Assembly (NCBI GenBank): GCA_027886175.1
Contig: JAJNNQ010000137.1
Coordinates: forward strand, 35,512,001 to 35,576,000
From: Phylloscopus collybita
Lineage: Eukaryota; Chordata; Aves; Passeriformes; Phylloscopidae
Length of the DNA: 64,000 nt
Direction: 5' to 3'
Part shown: positions 1 through 12,289 of the stretch, piece by piece
Position numbering within the stretch: the stretch's first letter is position 1
Layout: each line of letters starts with the position of its first letter
Made by a program: the position numbers and the translations under genes
Notes under the pieces: generated by a model
The model's database searches: none
Told to the model about the DNA's origin: nothing
What the model saw: only the letters and a program-made list of their open reading frames with translations

Positions 1-3000
1 AATCTCTCATGGAAGATGATGTCTTTTAAAATTATGAATAGGAAGTATTTCCACATGTAAAAATACGATGAGTCTCTTTTCCAACTAAATACTTTCTCAA
101 AAATATGAAGTCGGATACTGAATTATAAAACTGTTTTTCCCCTCAAGAGAACCCTTGAAGAGACAGATGACACCCTCTGATTATCCATGAATCCTACTCA
201 CAAAAACCAGAAAAGTCTCTTCTAGTAAAAACACCCACTCATGGCCAGCAATGTGTTTTTAAATAAGGCAATTATGAGAACCAGCTTCATTTAGATTATG
301 TTAGTGTAATGAAGGAGAATCCTTATTCATTTTTTAAATCAATAGCTCCTTCACTTTCACTCTAAATGTATTTAGAACCTAGAATTATCCATTCATTAGT
401 ATGAGGTTACTGAAATGGATCTGATGGCAAATGCATTTTGTGCAGATCTCACCTCGACGCTAAAAGTACATTCTCCAGATTCTCTTACTTTTGTGACAGA
501 GCTTGTGCATTTTATAGAAAATAGGCCTGCCCAACATCTAAGTAGAAACTGCAACGCACTCGATTAATTTCCAACCATGCAAATACCACACAGTGCATGT
601 TTGACCAGGAAAGCTGAACTCAGCAGAACTTAGTAAGGACACCCTGTGAGCTTATTTATAACCCAGTCTAGCATATTTATAATGTACATTTCTACCTAGC
701 AAATTCTACCTAGGGAGTGTTAGTTTGTGGTCAAAGAAACTTCAGTTTTGATATCAGCAATCCTCCTGTTACTACAGCACTGCCCAAAAAAGATAAAATA
801 CCACTATTTCCTACTCTGAAGTTTATGTGATTCTGCTGAGGGAAAGGAAAAATGGTTTCATCCAGAGGTCAAGACAAGGATCTACACACTTCCTCTCTGA
901 AAAGGCTAGCAGGAAAGTATTGGTTCATATTGACTTAAGGCTGGCAATCCATGTGTTCACTGATGGAGAGTGCAGTAAAATGAGGTAATAGAAGCTCTTA
1001 GCAACTTAGTGTAAGGCCTTTCTCAAGAAACCATGACTTAGATGACCTGGCCAAATAATCAGTTGTCAACTTTTTGCTTTTGCAGGATCAGGACTTTTCA
1101 TCCTAAAAGCAAATTCTGCAAAAATGCTTTCTTAAAGAGAGGTTTTTAATGCAAGGCAGGTGACGCATTGATGCCATGCTTGTTAACTGTGTAAGTTTTT
1201 TCTTGGCAGGTTGGTTTTCCTAGTCTATTTCACAGAATCATAGATTTACTTTTTTCCCCCACAAATTTTCAGTAACTGGATACTTAATTCATCATATATT
1301 TTAATTTTATTAATAAAATTTGCTAAAAAAGAATATAAGGTGAAAGAGATAATTAATTGAGTAATGTGCATGACTGAAATGGCTCCCTAACTACAGGTTA
1401 GTCTAATGCATAACTTTGTGTTTTTCTTACTACCTGCCATTCTTTTACAAGGAGACAATGCTTCCTAGTCACTTTGGGAAATACTAGGTTTTTATTGCAA
1501 GAACATGTGTATTAGATCATACATACTAAAAGAGAGTATAACCTACGCTGTCGTGCACTCTCTCATGCAATGCGTAATGTAAGTGGCAGGTTCATGCTGA
1601 CCTGTAATCACTCACTACAAATTTAGGTCTTTCTGTAACAGCAAGCTCTATATAGGTTGATTACTTCACCTGCTGCACTCAGCAGAAGGGCCTAATTCTG
1701 TTTTCAGAGATGCACATGCAAGCATCTTATTTCAGGTAGCAATATATGCATATACCAACAGCACAACCATATTCAATTTTCTAATAACATGACTCTCATA
1801 CTAGATTGGAATCAGTATCTCATGAGACAACTCAGTAAAATGGTACCTTATTGGGCACATGAAAATCCCTGATCATGGTTTTGACAAGAACATTTCCCTT
1901 TTTTGCACAAAATTTTACTACAATGGTAGTAGAATTGTAGTTCCATAGGAAACCAGATTTGCTATCTGAGCAAATTAATATTAACTCTTTTTGCCGCAGC
2001 ATTAGCTGAAGTAAATGTAGACTTAAGTTGTCTCTAAAATCTATCACCACCAACTGATATCAAGGGAGATTTTCCTAATATCTACTGACAGTGTCTTCAG
2101 CATTCTCTAGAAACATGTCTCATAGAAATTCAGCCTCAGAACAAAAAGCCAAGCAGTTTCCAACACATTACACAAAAATTGACATTTGGGATATAATTTG
2201 TGACCTAGCAAGTACAATGCATCTTGTGATTTCACATGAACCAAAGCTTCAAAATCATCGTAAATAATTAAGAAGTCTAGGCTATACACAAAAGATGCCC
2301 ATAGTGGTAGCCTGTGTAAGACCAAATTTTCTACTTGTATCAGATAAAACAGAGATATCTTAGCATGTCAAGCTTCCTTTGTTATTTCATTGTTGTAACA
2401 TCTTCAATGACTTCCAACAAGAGCACGCTGTATGCAGCCCTGCCTCAGAGGAAGCACAGCTCTTGTGCTCAGCGCAAACCGTGCCCAACCACGCAAAGGT
2501 TGAATTCAGCCCCTGTACATCCTCCCCCTCATTTTCTCTGAAATAATTATTTTCCATGATTACTCAGGCAAAAAAGTAGCACCATATAAATATCTATTTT
2601 CCTCTCTTTTTCTGGTGATTAGAGACATTTGCATAATGAAGACCAAGATCTCTTTGCAAGCATTCCCAGTAACTTAATGAAATAAGTAGAACCTAGTAAG
2701 GAAAGTGAATAGCTTACTGGCAGAATATATATCCAGCTTCCATTAGCAGGATAGAAAAATGAAGCACAAAAAACTAATGTAAATTCCACTGTTAATAGAG
2801 GATAAACTGAGATTAGATGGTGTGTTATGTCAAATAGATGCTGTACTCTAGTTTTCTACAGATGGTCAATTTAATACAGGTTGTAAAAGAACAGTTTAAA
2901 AGCAGCTTAAGGCTTTTATTAAAACAGATAATGAAATGCTCCCATCTTTCAGTCAATAATCTCTTGCACATATGAATATAAGGCAAAACAGCATGAGCAT

Positions 3001-3112
3001 CCGAACTAAAGATTGACAGAAAAGAGGCTCCATATTTTATGAAGCGTAGCCTAATATTACAGGGCAATAAAATACCAATAACTGAGACAAAGTTATTTCT
3101 CCTGACAACTGC

Positions 3113-3137
3113 AAAAAAAAAAAAAAAAAAAAAAAAA
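3113..3137 (+). repeat. Poly(A) tract, 25 bases
   Basis: An uninterrupted run of 25 A. There is no recognisable retroposed body directly upstream, so I call it only a homopolymer tract. On the minus strand it is a T run that creates the phenylalanine-rich start of a spurious open frame. Confidence 0.9.
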
Positions 3138-3801
3138 GCAATTATTTCCATAATAGATCTTATTTGGGATGTTCATACAGTTCTTCTATATTAAGAGACA
3201 TGAAGTTCAATTGTTCCTTTTAATGATACTGCAGTAAGACAATGTAAATTTGTTGCTTCTTAAAAATCTCTCCTGAAAACAAAATTCCCAGGACCAAACG
3301 AATCAGTACCTGTGCATTTAATTGTAGTTCCTGATTAAACTTCATGGAAATTGCAAGCTTCAGAAGTGGCTAAGCTTGTCATAAATGACAAAACAAAGAA
3401 ACTCTTCAACTTTACTAATTGAGAACTTAATTCAATAACACAGTTACCCCAGATTTTATTTCCTTCCTCAGATAATATATGCTGAAGTCTGCACAGGATA
3501 AACGGAGGCTCTGAACGATGAGCAGTTTTTCACGGCTTAAAGGAAGACTAAGATTTATGCCAGAAATATAAGCTCTGACTACTGGAACGAAACTGGCAGT
3601 GGAACTTCACGTACGTACTAGGGCGCTCATCTCTCACCGCATTTCTGAATGAGACACACGTTTTGCCAGCAAAGCAGAGAGAGGATTTATAAGCACCGCT
3701 AACAGCCGAAATGCCTGCTGCTGTCGCAGCTGAAATTTCCCTTTCTAAAAACACTGCTGCCACGAGCACATACAAGTAGCGACGCCTCCTCACCAGTATC
3801 T

Positions 3802-3830
3802 AAAAATAAATAAATAAATAAATAAAATAA
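3802..3830 (+). repeat. (AAAT)n microsatellite
   Basis: About six AAAT/AATA units directly left of the CpG island, inside the presumed first intron. It is likely to vary in length between individuals. Confidence 0.9.
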
Positions 3831-4162
3831 GAAGAAGGAATAGAGGCAGTCCCGATTTTCCCTCGCTGTCGTAGCCCCCGGCCAGGTCCTCACGATCAGG
3901 GGCCGAAGCACGGCCGCTCCGCGGGGCGCGCAGCGCTGGGCTCGCTCGCCCGCCCGGGGCTGCCGCTGTCCGCGGTGCTGACGGACGCTCCCGCCGCCTC
4001 CGGGGCTGGCGGGGTCCCGACCCGGGCAGCCGCCGCCGGACCCGGGCAGCCGCCGCCTGCCGCCTCCCGCCTCCCGCCACAACAGGTGCGCCGCCGGGTG
4101 CAAGCCGGTCCCCACCGCCGTCCCGCCCGCCACGCCGTCCGGCCGCGGCCGCCCCCGCTCAC

Positions 4163-4226
4163 CTGCGGCGCGTAGGTGGAGCAGGAGGCAGAGCGCCCGG
4201 AGGCAGGCGGCCGCCCGCCGCCGCAT
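4163..4226 (-). CDS. First coding exon (signal peptide) of an unidentified secreted or membrane protein
   Basis: Read on the minus strand, an ATG at 4226 sits in a good Kozak context (CACCATGC, A at -3). It opens a frame beginning MRRRAAACLRALCLLLHL: three arginines followed by a leucine/alanine/cysteine-rich stretch, the layout of a secretory signal peptide. After 21 codons plus one base the sequence reads GCAG/GTGAGC, a consensus splice donor at 4163/4162, so the exon ends in phase 1. A short signal-peptide exon ending in phase 1 is common in immunoglobulin-type and other extracellular modular proteins, but that does not identify the gene. The same frame stays open upstream to an ATG at 4631. 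I prefer 4226 because the signal peptide starts there and the upstream part is GC-rich promoter-like sequence. The frame also runs on past the donor, but that stretch is low-complexity and I read it as intron. Later exons are not in the window. Confidence 0.68.
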
Positions 4227-4318
4227 GGTGCGAGCCGAGGGCAGCCGAGCGCGGGGAGCCGCGGCGAGCCGAGGGGAGCCGAGGGCAGCCGGGCAGCGCC
4301 GCCACACCGCGTCCCGCT

Positions 4319-4331
4319 CCCCCCGCCCCCG
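4319..4331 (-). promoter_or_regulatory. GC box (Sp1/KLF-type)
   Basis: The plus strand reads CCCCCCGCCCCCG here, that is GGGGGCGGGG on the minus strand, a standard Sp1/KLF-type GC box. It lies between the NRF1 palindrome and the ATG. A second G-rich GC-box-like stretch (GGGCGGGCGG) lies around 4378-4387. These fit a CpG island promoter but are not specific to any pathway. Confidence 0.5.
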
Positions 4332-4356
4332 GCAGTGAGCATGCCTGGGAGCGCGC

Positions 4357-4368
4357 TGCGCATGCGCA
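4357..4368. promoter_or_regulatory. NRF1 binding site (perfect palindrome)
   Basis: The sequence TGCGCATGCGCA is an exact match to the palindromic NRF1 recognition site, about 130 bp upstream of the minus-strand ATG inside the CpG island. NRF1 sites of this form typically lie close to transcription starts of CpG island genes, so this helps place the promoter. Being palindromic, it does not by itself show direction. Confidence 0.75.
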
Positions 4369-4599
4369 ACGCCGCGCGGGCGGGCGGCCGCCCTCACCTG
4401 CCTCCCCTCCTGGCGCGGGGTGAGGCGAGGGGCGAGCATGGGCGGCGGGATGGGCCGTGTGCGGCGGCGTCCGGCATCCGGAGATGGGGTCGCGAAATAG
4501 CCGCGGGGAGCCGCAAGGTGCAATAGGAGAGGCAAAAAGAGACATCTCCAGTTCCAGCGGCATGTTAGGAGAGGAGGCGAGAATGGGTGCCGAAGGATG

Positions 4600-7500
4600 A
4601 TTTCCTTCTCGGCTTCCAGCTGGAGCAGCATTCGGGGCTCCTGCTGCAGAGCAACGGTGGAGATTGTATCTCCCCAGTCTTGCAGCGCCGAGGAGGCAAT
4701 CTCAGGAGTTTGGGCATGTCTGGGAGGACTTCGACGATGTGTGTGTGCGTTTATGCTTAAAGTTCAGGTAATCCTCCTCTTCAGTGTGTTGTGAAACACA
4801 CGTTTTAAAATAAACAGTTTGCAAAAACTGTATCATGAAAGTCACGCCTGATACAGAAATAAAGAACTCCAGGCAGTGGTTCAGACCAGGCTGATGCAAC
4901 ACCTACTCAGGAGACACTTCGGGAATTTGCTACATGGGTATCAGAGAGCAATGCAAAGAGGCTAAACATGAAGCAGCCCTCTAACAAGGTAATTTTCTAA
5001 AGTTGAGTTTAATTGATCGAAAGATTTGCTGGCGAGCAACCATGAGAGCCAGTGGCAGATGTGTCACCCAGCAAGTGATCCATCTACAGGAGCCTGTTAC
5101 TGGATATGGCAAGCAATGTAAGTGCATGGTCAGGTCTGAGTAAAATGTGCCCTTAGTAAAAAATAGCAAAGGAAATAGACAAGAACTTGCTTGGCTGTAA
5201 CTGGCTTTAAATGAGCCTTTGTGCAGAAATTTTCTTCATAGAGAGATGGGAAGGCCTGCGCAGGCCCTGATATCTAGATGCGTGTGTGACTGTACGTATG
5301 CAAACGAGCTTCCTTTGCCAGCCCCCTCACGGCTGTTCACACACGTACAGGCAGTCAGGTCGTTCGCTTGACAGCAATGTAAGTGAGAAAAGGCTTGGGT
5401 TTCAAGACAGCACTCGGTCTTGAGCTCTGCCAGAAATGGGGAATTAATATGATCAAGGGGATTTTTGAACAAGGAGTGGTATTTTAGCCCTTTCATATCT
5501 TTTGTAAGTATTGTGCCTCAGATGTCCTGCTAAGCTAAGAGATTTCTGCTGCTTCCTCTGCTGTGATGATAATTTGCTGTGGGCATATAAAAATTACAGC
5601 ACATCCTGTTCCAGTTTAATCCTATTAGTCCTGACTAGTAGAAGTGGAAGCAAAAAGAAGTGAAAGATGTAAGTCTTGTCTGTATGGTGCACCCCACTGG
5701 TGCTCCTACAACTTCTTGTGTAGTTGTTCCTACATGCCCAGGCCTCAAAGGTACACATATAGCAAAAACAAGTAGAGGACTATATTTACTTCCCTCAATG
5801 AGTGGTAAAATACCAACTACATTTTAGCCAACTCCTAGGAAGAGATTAAAGAAAAATTTATTTTCAGTCCTCTGATGTTTTGTAATTTATTTTTTTTTTT
5901 TTTTTATCCACAGTTCCTCACCCTTGTGTGTTCTGGATAAGGATTTAGGGTCAAATATGTCAACAGGATAACTTCACTGAAGCTAATGGTATTGATTTGT
6001 CCCCATGTGGTTACAAATGAGGCAGCTGTGGTTTCATATGATTGAGTGCTGTAGCAATATCTACTCACCTCACTTGCAGAGCCCTAAGGCACAAAAACCA
6101 TATGACTCACCACTACCCTGTTAAGGAAATTATTTTCCACTGGGGAAATGTCTTAAGACACCCTTTTGAGCTCACATCCAAGAAAACATTTAAGCTTCCA
6201 ATTCATGCATAAGCTGAAGCTAAGACTAGATTAAATAATTTGCTGAATTTTGTATCAATGCGTCGTTTTTAAAAGATAGTCTTGTCAATGCAGAATGGAA
6301 GCATTACTATGGAGTGGGAAGTTGTTGCACAGAAAGTAAACTGAAACATGTTGCATCAGTTTGAATTCTCTAGATTCACTGATTTTTAAATTTATTTCCA
6401 CGTGTAGAACGCTATATTAACAGAGTGGAGACCATTAGTGTGTGACTTAGTTCAACAAAGTGTATTAAGTGTAGAGCTGAATAAAATGTTCAGCTGAATG
6501 CTGAATATTACCAGTAATTCTAAGTGAGGTAAATGGTGTGAGATATGGCTAATTCTTTCCAATATTTTTTCCCTAGTACCTTCATCTCTTCTGATATGAC
6601 GTATTGAACATGCTGCTGAGAAGTAACACTTGATGTTGGTTACAATTAAAAGAGACTGGTCTAAGTGTTAGAGTTCTTGCTGTTTTCCTCCTGTCACAAT
6701 GATTAGACCATCTTCCTTGTCTGGGAGTCATTTTGCACTAGGCTTTCATTGACAAATTGCTTTAAGAGGAAGCTAAACCAATGGAAGCCAGATTCAAAAC
6801 TGATCTTTAGTTTAAGAAGCAGCAATACACAGATTACTAAGCAGAGAATATATCTGAAGAAGACAGAATCACACATTTGTCTGACATGAATAATAAGGAT
6901 CCTCATCTCTCTTGTCCCTTGACAAGCTTCAGCAAAAAAAAAAAACTGAAGCAGTGTTTTTGAATAAATGAAAACAGGTTGGAGAAGGAGGAGGGGTGAA
7001 GAGGAGGTTATATGCATAGATCAAAGGATTCTTTGGAGACAGAAATGCAAATCAGAAAAATAGCTACTTTTTGGTGAGTGCGTGTGTGAGTATACAGCAA
7101 TCTCAGCAGAGGAAAGCTCATGGCATATACAATTAGGTCACACACTAAATGACGTTGCCAGGATGGGAAGAGGGCTTCTTTTTACACAGTGCAGAAAGGT
7201 AGCTGCTATGGAAAATGTGTCAGGGAAGATTGCCAGTGGGCAAAGTCATAATTGCACCAATGCAAATGTATCATATTCCCCAATGAGTATTGTCAATATA
7301 GGATTACAGCTTTCTAAAGTGGTCTGAGACCCTCAAGTGCTTTTTTGGCATAATCTCTAATATAGACATACAAAACTGACCTGACTCAGCTGCAAGTACA
7401 AAAACTTTGATAGCAAGGAGGAGGGTGGAAGAGAGAGGATGCAAGGATATTTTAGTCTCTGGGTACTAATTTGTGACTATGTGTGTAGATCTGAAACTTC

Positions 7501-8384
7501 AAGACCATTATTCAGAATTTTGCAAGATAATATTATAATTTTTATAGAACTTTTTTTAGATTTTACTGAAGATGTTGACTATAGCTCAGATGGAAACAAT
7601 TCACTCCTGTTTGATGGGGCTGTTGGGAAAGAATCAAATGGATTCAGGCATACCTGACTAAAAGCTGCCTGTTAAAGATACAAGGCAGACAATTCTTAAT
7701 GTGCAGCGTAAGCAGCTAAGTACTAAATGAGACCTGTAAGGGGCTGGTGTAGTCCTAACCAGTACTGAATATCTAACAAATACATGAGTACTTGCAAATG
7801 AATTTAGCCATGGCTCTCTGTCCAGGTCCATTCAAAGCAAGTATGTGGAACAGGCCAGGTACCATATCATCATTTTCTCAGATTTCATGTTCTTTTCTCT
7901 TTTATACTATTCATACCATAGGGTAGTAAAGTTATCATTCTCTACATGATATTCTACAAGGGGTATCAAGATTTATAAAGTCAGGTGCTTCAAATTACAA
8001 GACAGCCAGAAAAAGATATAAAAAGAAGTTTCTGATTATCCTTAAAAGACCTTTAGTCAAGGCTAGGAATATCTCTCTTGAAATATACTTATTTGTGTAG
8101 TCAGTTATTTTATGTCAAAGTAATTTGATATGATATGCCTTTCTCATGAAATACTGGTGAAATACCCACATATATGTCTATGTGTACACTAATACACATT
8201 TAAAGATGGAAGGCAACTTATCCTTGGTTACCAATAACTACACAGTACATCTCTAAATGATGCAGTAACTAAAGTAAATTGAACAGTACCGTTTATATGC
8301 TGAATGTAAACTTCTCAATACAGAAGTGTCTTGAGTTGTAGAACCAAATATGTGTATTCTATTATCATCTGTTAACAGCAGTTG
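4600..8384. other. Upstream flank, no gene seen
   Basis: This is the immediate upstream flank of the CpG island. I see no conserved-looking coding segment. A 16-base T run lies at 5890-5905. A possible splice donor in a plus-strand open stretch near 4766 (TTCAG/GTAATC) could belong to a divergent non-coding transcript; see findings. Otherwise it is ordinary AT-rich sequence with scattered chance frames. Confidence 0.6.
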
Positions 8385-8390
8385 AGAAGA

Positions 8391-9051
8391 TGTTTTTATC
8401 TCTTGTAACTCAAGCGGGAGAGAGGCCTGACGCCTTCTGAAAATGGGCCATTAGCACCCTGCCAGGCTATACCGCCCCCCCGCCAGAGCGGTGCATCTGC
8501 ATTTCCATCATCCTATTGTGAGATACATCACATCCCCCTGGAAGTGGCGGGGGCAGGCAGTTTTCTGTCTGGATAAACTGAGACACAGAGACAGGAAAGC
8601 TGCTAGCTTCACCTGATTTTCTGGGAGGAAGACTAGACCCCTTCTCATCTACTGGACCCTTCCTACCACCACTGGGACCCCTTTTACCATCACTGGACCC
8701 GTTTTTCTACAAGATCATCTTTACTTCAACAAAACCACATCTGCCACTTCAGAAGGACTTACTTTTAGACTGCTTTCAACACCCTGACCAGAAGGTTGTC
8801 AAGTTGTAGCTCTGACTCTGTCAGGATTTTCCAAAATTGTTGTTTGTTTGCTGGCTTGGTTGGGTGATTTTGTTTTTCTACTACATTTGTATTATTAATA
8901 TTCCTAGTAAAGAACTGTTATTCCTATTCCCAAACTCTTTGCCTGAAAGCCCTGAATTGCAAAATTATAATTTGGCAGGGAGTGAGGGGTTTACATTCTG
9001 AGAGAAACTCCAGCTTTCCCTGCCAGATACCTGTCTTTCCAAACCAAGACA
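8391..9051 (+). mobile_element. Solitary retroviral LTR (661 bp)
   Basis: The block is more GC-rich than its flanks and contains the TACTGGACCC / CACTGGGACCC / CACTGGACCC triplet-like internal repeat around 8650-8700. It then has TAGTAAAGAACTGTTATTCC, and it ends with CTGTCTTTCCAAACCAAGACA. I recall this 3' part as a common songbird endogenous retrovirus LTR; that is memory, not a search result. Proposed ends are TG at 8391 and CA at 9051. The six bases before (AGAAGA, 8385-8390) and after (AGAAGT, 9052-9057) match at five of six positions, as expected for an aged 6-bp target duplication. No internal retroviral genes adjoin it, so it is a solo LTR. The 3' end is firmer than the 5' end. Confidence 0.7.
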
Positions 9052-9057
9052 AGAAGT

Positions 9058-12000
9058 AATTAAATTTATGTAAAGATATCAAAACTTGGGCAGCTCTGAT
9101 CAAACCCATGGATGTCAGCTTAAGGTTAAAGTCAGGTTCAGACAAGATGAGGGCATCTGGGCATTTGACTGTTTGCAATATTAATCTCAGATGGTTTACT
9201 TTGATTTCTATTTTAAGAAGAGTAGCATTCCTTGAAATAGGAAATAAAAGAGAAATCAGTCAAAATCTTTTTATTTTAATATGCAATTTTATGCAAAGTT
9301 GTCTTTCTCATCCTAGCTCAAGACCAAACTTCTAGTCATCTCTCTCAGACTGATTTAACATTCACTTAAATAAAAAAAAAAAAAAGTTTTTACTGATTTT
9401 TTATTTTCCCAATTTGGTTGCCCATTGGTTTTTCACACAATGTTTCTAAAATATATTTGCAACGGGAGAAGAGGTTTCAACGCATCAGAAACTGCAGCAC
9501 CTTCAACTGGATGACAAGCACATCAACAGGAGACTGTCGTCTGTCAGTGTCTAATTGACATTCACAGAACATTAAGGGATAAGAGTCCTAGCAGTTGTCC
9601 TCAGTAAATAGCAAGTAAACATCTTGTATAATTAATATTTAGCCTAACACTGTTCAGAGATTCAGTGGGTAGAAGAATTTTTTCATCAATTATTTTTCTT
9701 TAGGGTATCATTTGATTAATTTTTTATTAGGCACATGACATACCGTGCTTGTAAGATCAAAGTAATTGCTCTAGCCGGAAAGTTTAGATAATTGGTAGGA
9801 CTCTGTTATCTGTTCATGTCCAGTGAAGTTATACATGCCTTTACTAAGCGAGGAAGTACATGATAACATCAAGACATCTCAAATTCGGCCTGATTAAATC
9901 TCTGGATAAATTCTATCTATATCTAGATTTTTTTTAAATGTTGTTAGTTGTTTTATAGTATTGGATCTTCACCTTTCTACTCACACAGTTCCTTACACAC
10001 AGACAATCCTCTGAAGCTCGTAAGTGCCCTAAAACCAGTCTTTTTCAGTGGCCAGTCAAAATCATGGAATAAAATTATTTATTTAATTTAGAGCAAAAGC
10101 TAATTTACTTTCATTCCGAGTCTGAGGCATATTTCTTCAACCTTCCCTTATCCAGGATAAGCCAACAGAATAATGCACACAATATTTGTTCTAAAATCTC
10201 TTTCAAACAATTTCCCTCTGGGACAGAAGATGGGTAAATGAATAATATCAGGAAGATGCTAGCTATGTTGCTTAATATGATTCTGGAAGAAATACCAGTC
10301 TCACATCAGTGAATTGGTATAAGCTGAACAGTATGGGTTTATGAACTTGCAGCATACTCCTAAATCTTTAATGAAGTCACATATTTTCTTATTAAAAATA
10401 CTGTTTCTTGAGTGGTGGTTTGTTGGTTTGGGGGTTTTGGTGGTAGGGAGAGCTCCTGCTTTTTTTATAAGTATAAACCAGACAGCAGCAGCCTGTAATA
10501 AATTAATATCTCACTTCAATAATGCATATAAAATATGTATAATATAATATTTAAATAATGTTTACAGTTAAATGTACTTTTAAAGAGAGCAATAAAGGAA
10601 TCATCAAAGAGATAAAAATCTACTGTGCACATTTAAAAAATTAATTATTTATAACAAAACATTATTCAAGTTTCAGTCTACAGGTTTGGAAGTATTTTTA
10701 TGAATTATGAGGACTGTAGGACAATTTCCTAGCAAGCCGAGATACCCAACTGCACATAGTTTTGTTGAAAGTTGAAAGTGTTGTGATTCAGAAATAAAAC
10801 ACAATTTGTTCTTTAGGTAAGAGGGCACAAATAAAAATTTCAGAACATCTTCAATTTCTAAGTGTCTAAGACTTCCTGGAATCCTCCACTAGAGAGTGCT
10901 TTTCTTCTCTGGCTTCTCCTAAGGCCCATAATTTTTAAAAATTTTATATTAAAATTTCCATGTTTCTTTTAAAGAGTTTGTCTAATTTTATTGCAACAAA
11001 CTTGACTACCTATAATGCAAAGTGGTACCCATTGAAATGATGCTATCTCTAATGTATCCAAGTTTTCAATGGAATGTAAGAACCATTCTGATGTCACCAT
11101 GTGTTTATTGTTGTTACTGTAAAATGTTGATCCAAATTTGACGAAGTTGTAAGAACTAAAATTTTGGCTATGTGTTCTTGAGGATTTCTGGAGGCAGTGA
11201 CTGCTGTTTGTTATGAGTTGGAAGCCAAATTCTCTCAAAATTTCATCTGCCCTGAATATTATTCCATTCTAGTTGCTGACTGGAATGCTCATGGGCCATT
11301 CCATCAGACCAAAAGTATATGATTTATTGCAAAGGTAGAGCTTCCTTGTAACTTCTATTCTTAGCTGGGAGTCATAATGTGTCAGGATGGAATACAGGGA
11401 ACTTCTTTTTCTACCTATTCCTGTTTAAAAAAAGAAGCTCAAAAGGAAACAGGTCTGAGTGAAAAGGAAAATATTAGTAACATGAGATAGAACAGGCATT
11501 AATACCCCAATTCAGTCCGACTGCAAAAGGAAAAACTGAAGTACAGCAGTCAATGGAGGAAAACAAGAGACTAGACAAAAAGTGGACAGGCAAAGAGAAG
11601 GAGGTGGCAATAGAAGAATGGGGGTCTATAGACATTAAAGTAAACATTCTAGTTTGGAAAAGAATGCCAAATACTTTGTGGGTTGAAAAAAATGCATTCA
11701 AATTTGCTGAGTAGCAAATAATTTTATTCAAACGAAGTAAACAAAATTGCCCTCTTCAATTTATAATCTGGAGAAATGAAAATGAGAGGCCAACATTTAG
11801 TAATTTTTTCTTTTAATGCTATGTCAGGGACTCCAGTCCTACTCTCCCAGTTGCATGGGCTTCCTCACCAGCACCTAGGGGATACAATGGTTAAAGGCAA
11901 GGAAAATAACTGTGCTTATTAACCATGACCTTTTTAATTGATAAGAAGAGAAAAAGACAAAAACAGAGCACAAAAAAAAGGAATGGCTATTTAATTATTA

Positions 12001-12289
12001 TTATTTATCATTTTGTGGAAAGACTTTAATGAAGACTGCATCACTGTGTGTGGTGTAACCACATGGAGAATCTCTACCTCTTCCAAGTAGGAACAAGTAT
12101 AATCTTAACGTAAGTATCAAAGATAGCATTGATAGGTGGATCAGCAATTCCTGCTAAGGATTGATCAGACCTGTGTAAGGTATCAGACAACCTAACCTGG
12201 AGGGTTATAGATGATCAATGGATAGAAACTTTAAGTCTTACAATATCTGAAAAGTGATTCTATAAAAACAAGTTATTTGGGTAGCTGTC
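9058..12289. other. Intergenic stretch, no gene seen
   Basis: AT-rich sequence between two solo LTRs with scattered A/T runs. The open frames here (for example 10969-11238 and 11474-11731, minus strand) have no recognisable domain, no repeats and no convincing splice context. I see nothing functional. Confidence 0.6.

Larger units (their letters stand above)
1..4162 (-). other. Presumed first intron of the minus-strand gene (partial)
   Basis: If the donor at 4162/4163 is used, everything to the left edge is intron 1. Apart from the GC-rich first 300 bp after the donor it is AT-rich and has no exon I can support: the minus-strand open frames at 1832-2053 and 2107-2325 have no recognisable domain and no convincing flanking splice sites. 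It contains an (AAAT)n microsatellite at 3802-3830 and a 25-base A run at 3113-3137. A short piece (CACAGAATCATAG near 1231) resembles a CR1 3' end on the minus strand but is too short to call. Confidence 0.55.
3860..4560. promoter_or_regulatory. CpG island promoter
   Basis: This is the only GC-rich, CpG-dense block in the window, with abrupt edges against AT-rich flanks. It surrounds the minus-strand first coding exon and extends both into the start of the presumed first intron (3860-4162) and upstream of the ATG (4227-4560). No TATA box stands out, which fits a dispersed-start CpG island promoter. It carries an NRF1 palindrome and GC boxes, listed separately. The transcription start is probably between about 4300 and 4500 on the minus strand, but it cannot be fixed from sequence. 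Confidence 0.85.

Noticed and set aside
1231..1243. CACAGAATCATAG, like a CR1 3' end on the minus strand
   Set aside because: Only 13 bases match and the following sequence does not look like CR1.
3699..4631. 310-codon minus-strand open frame, the longest in the window
   Set aside because: Only 4163-4226 is supported as coding. The rest is frame left open by CpG-rich composition, crossing the splice donor into intron and the promoter upstream.
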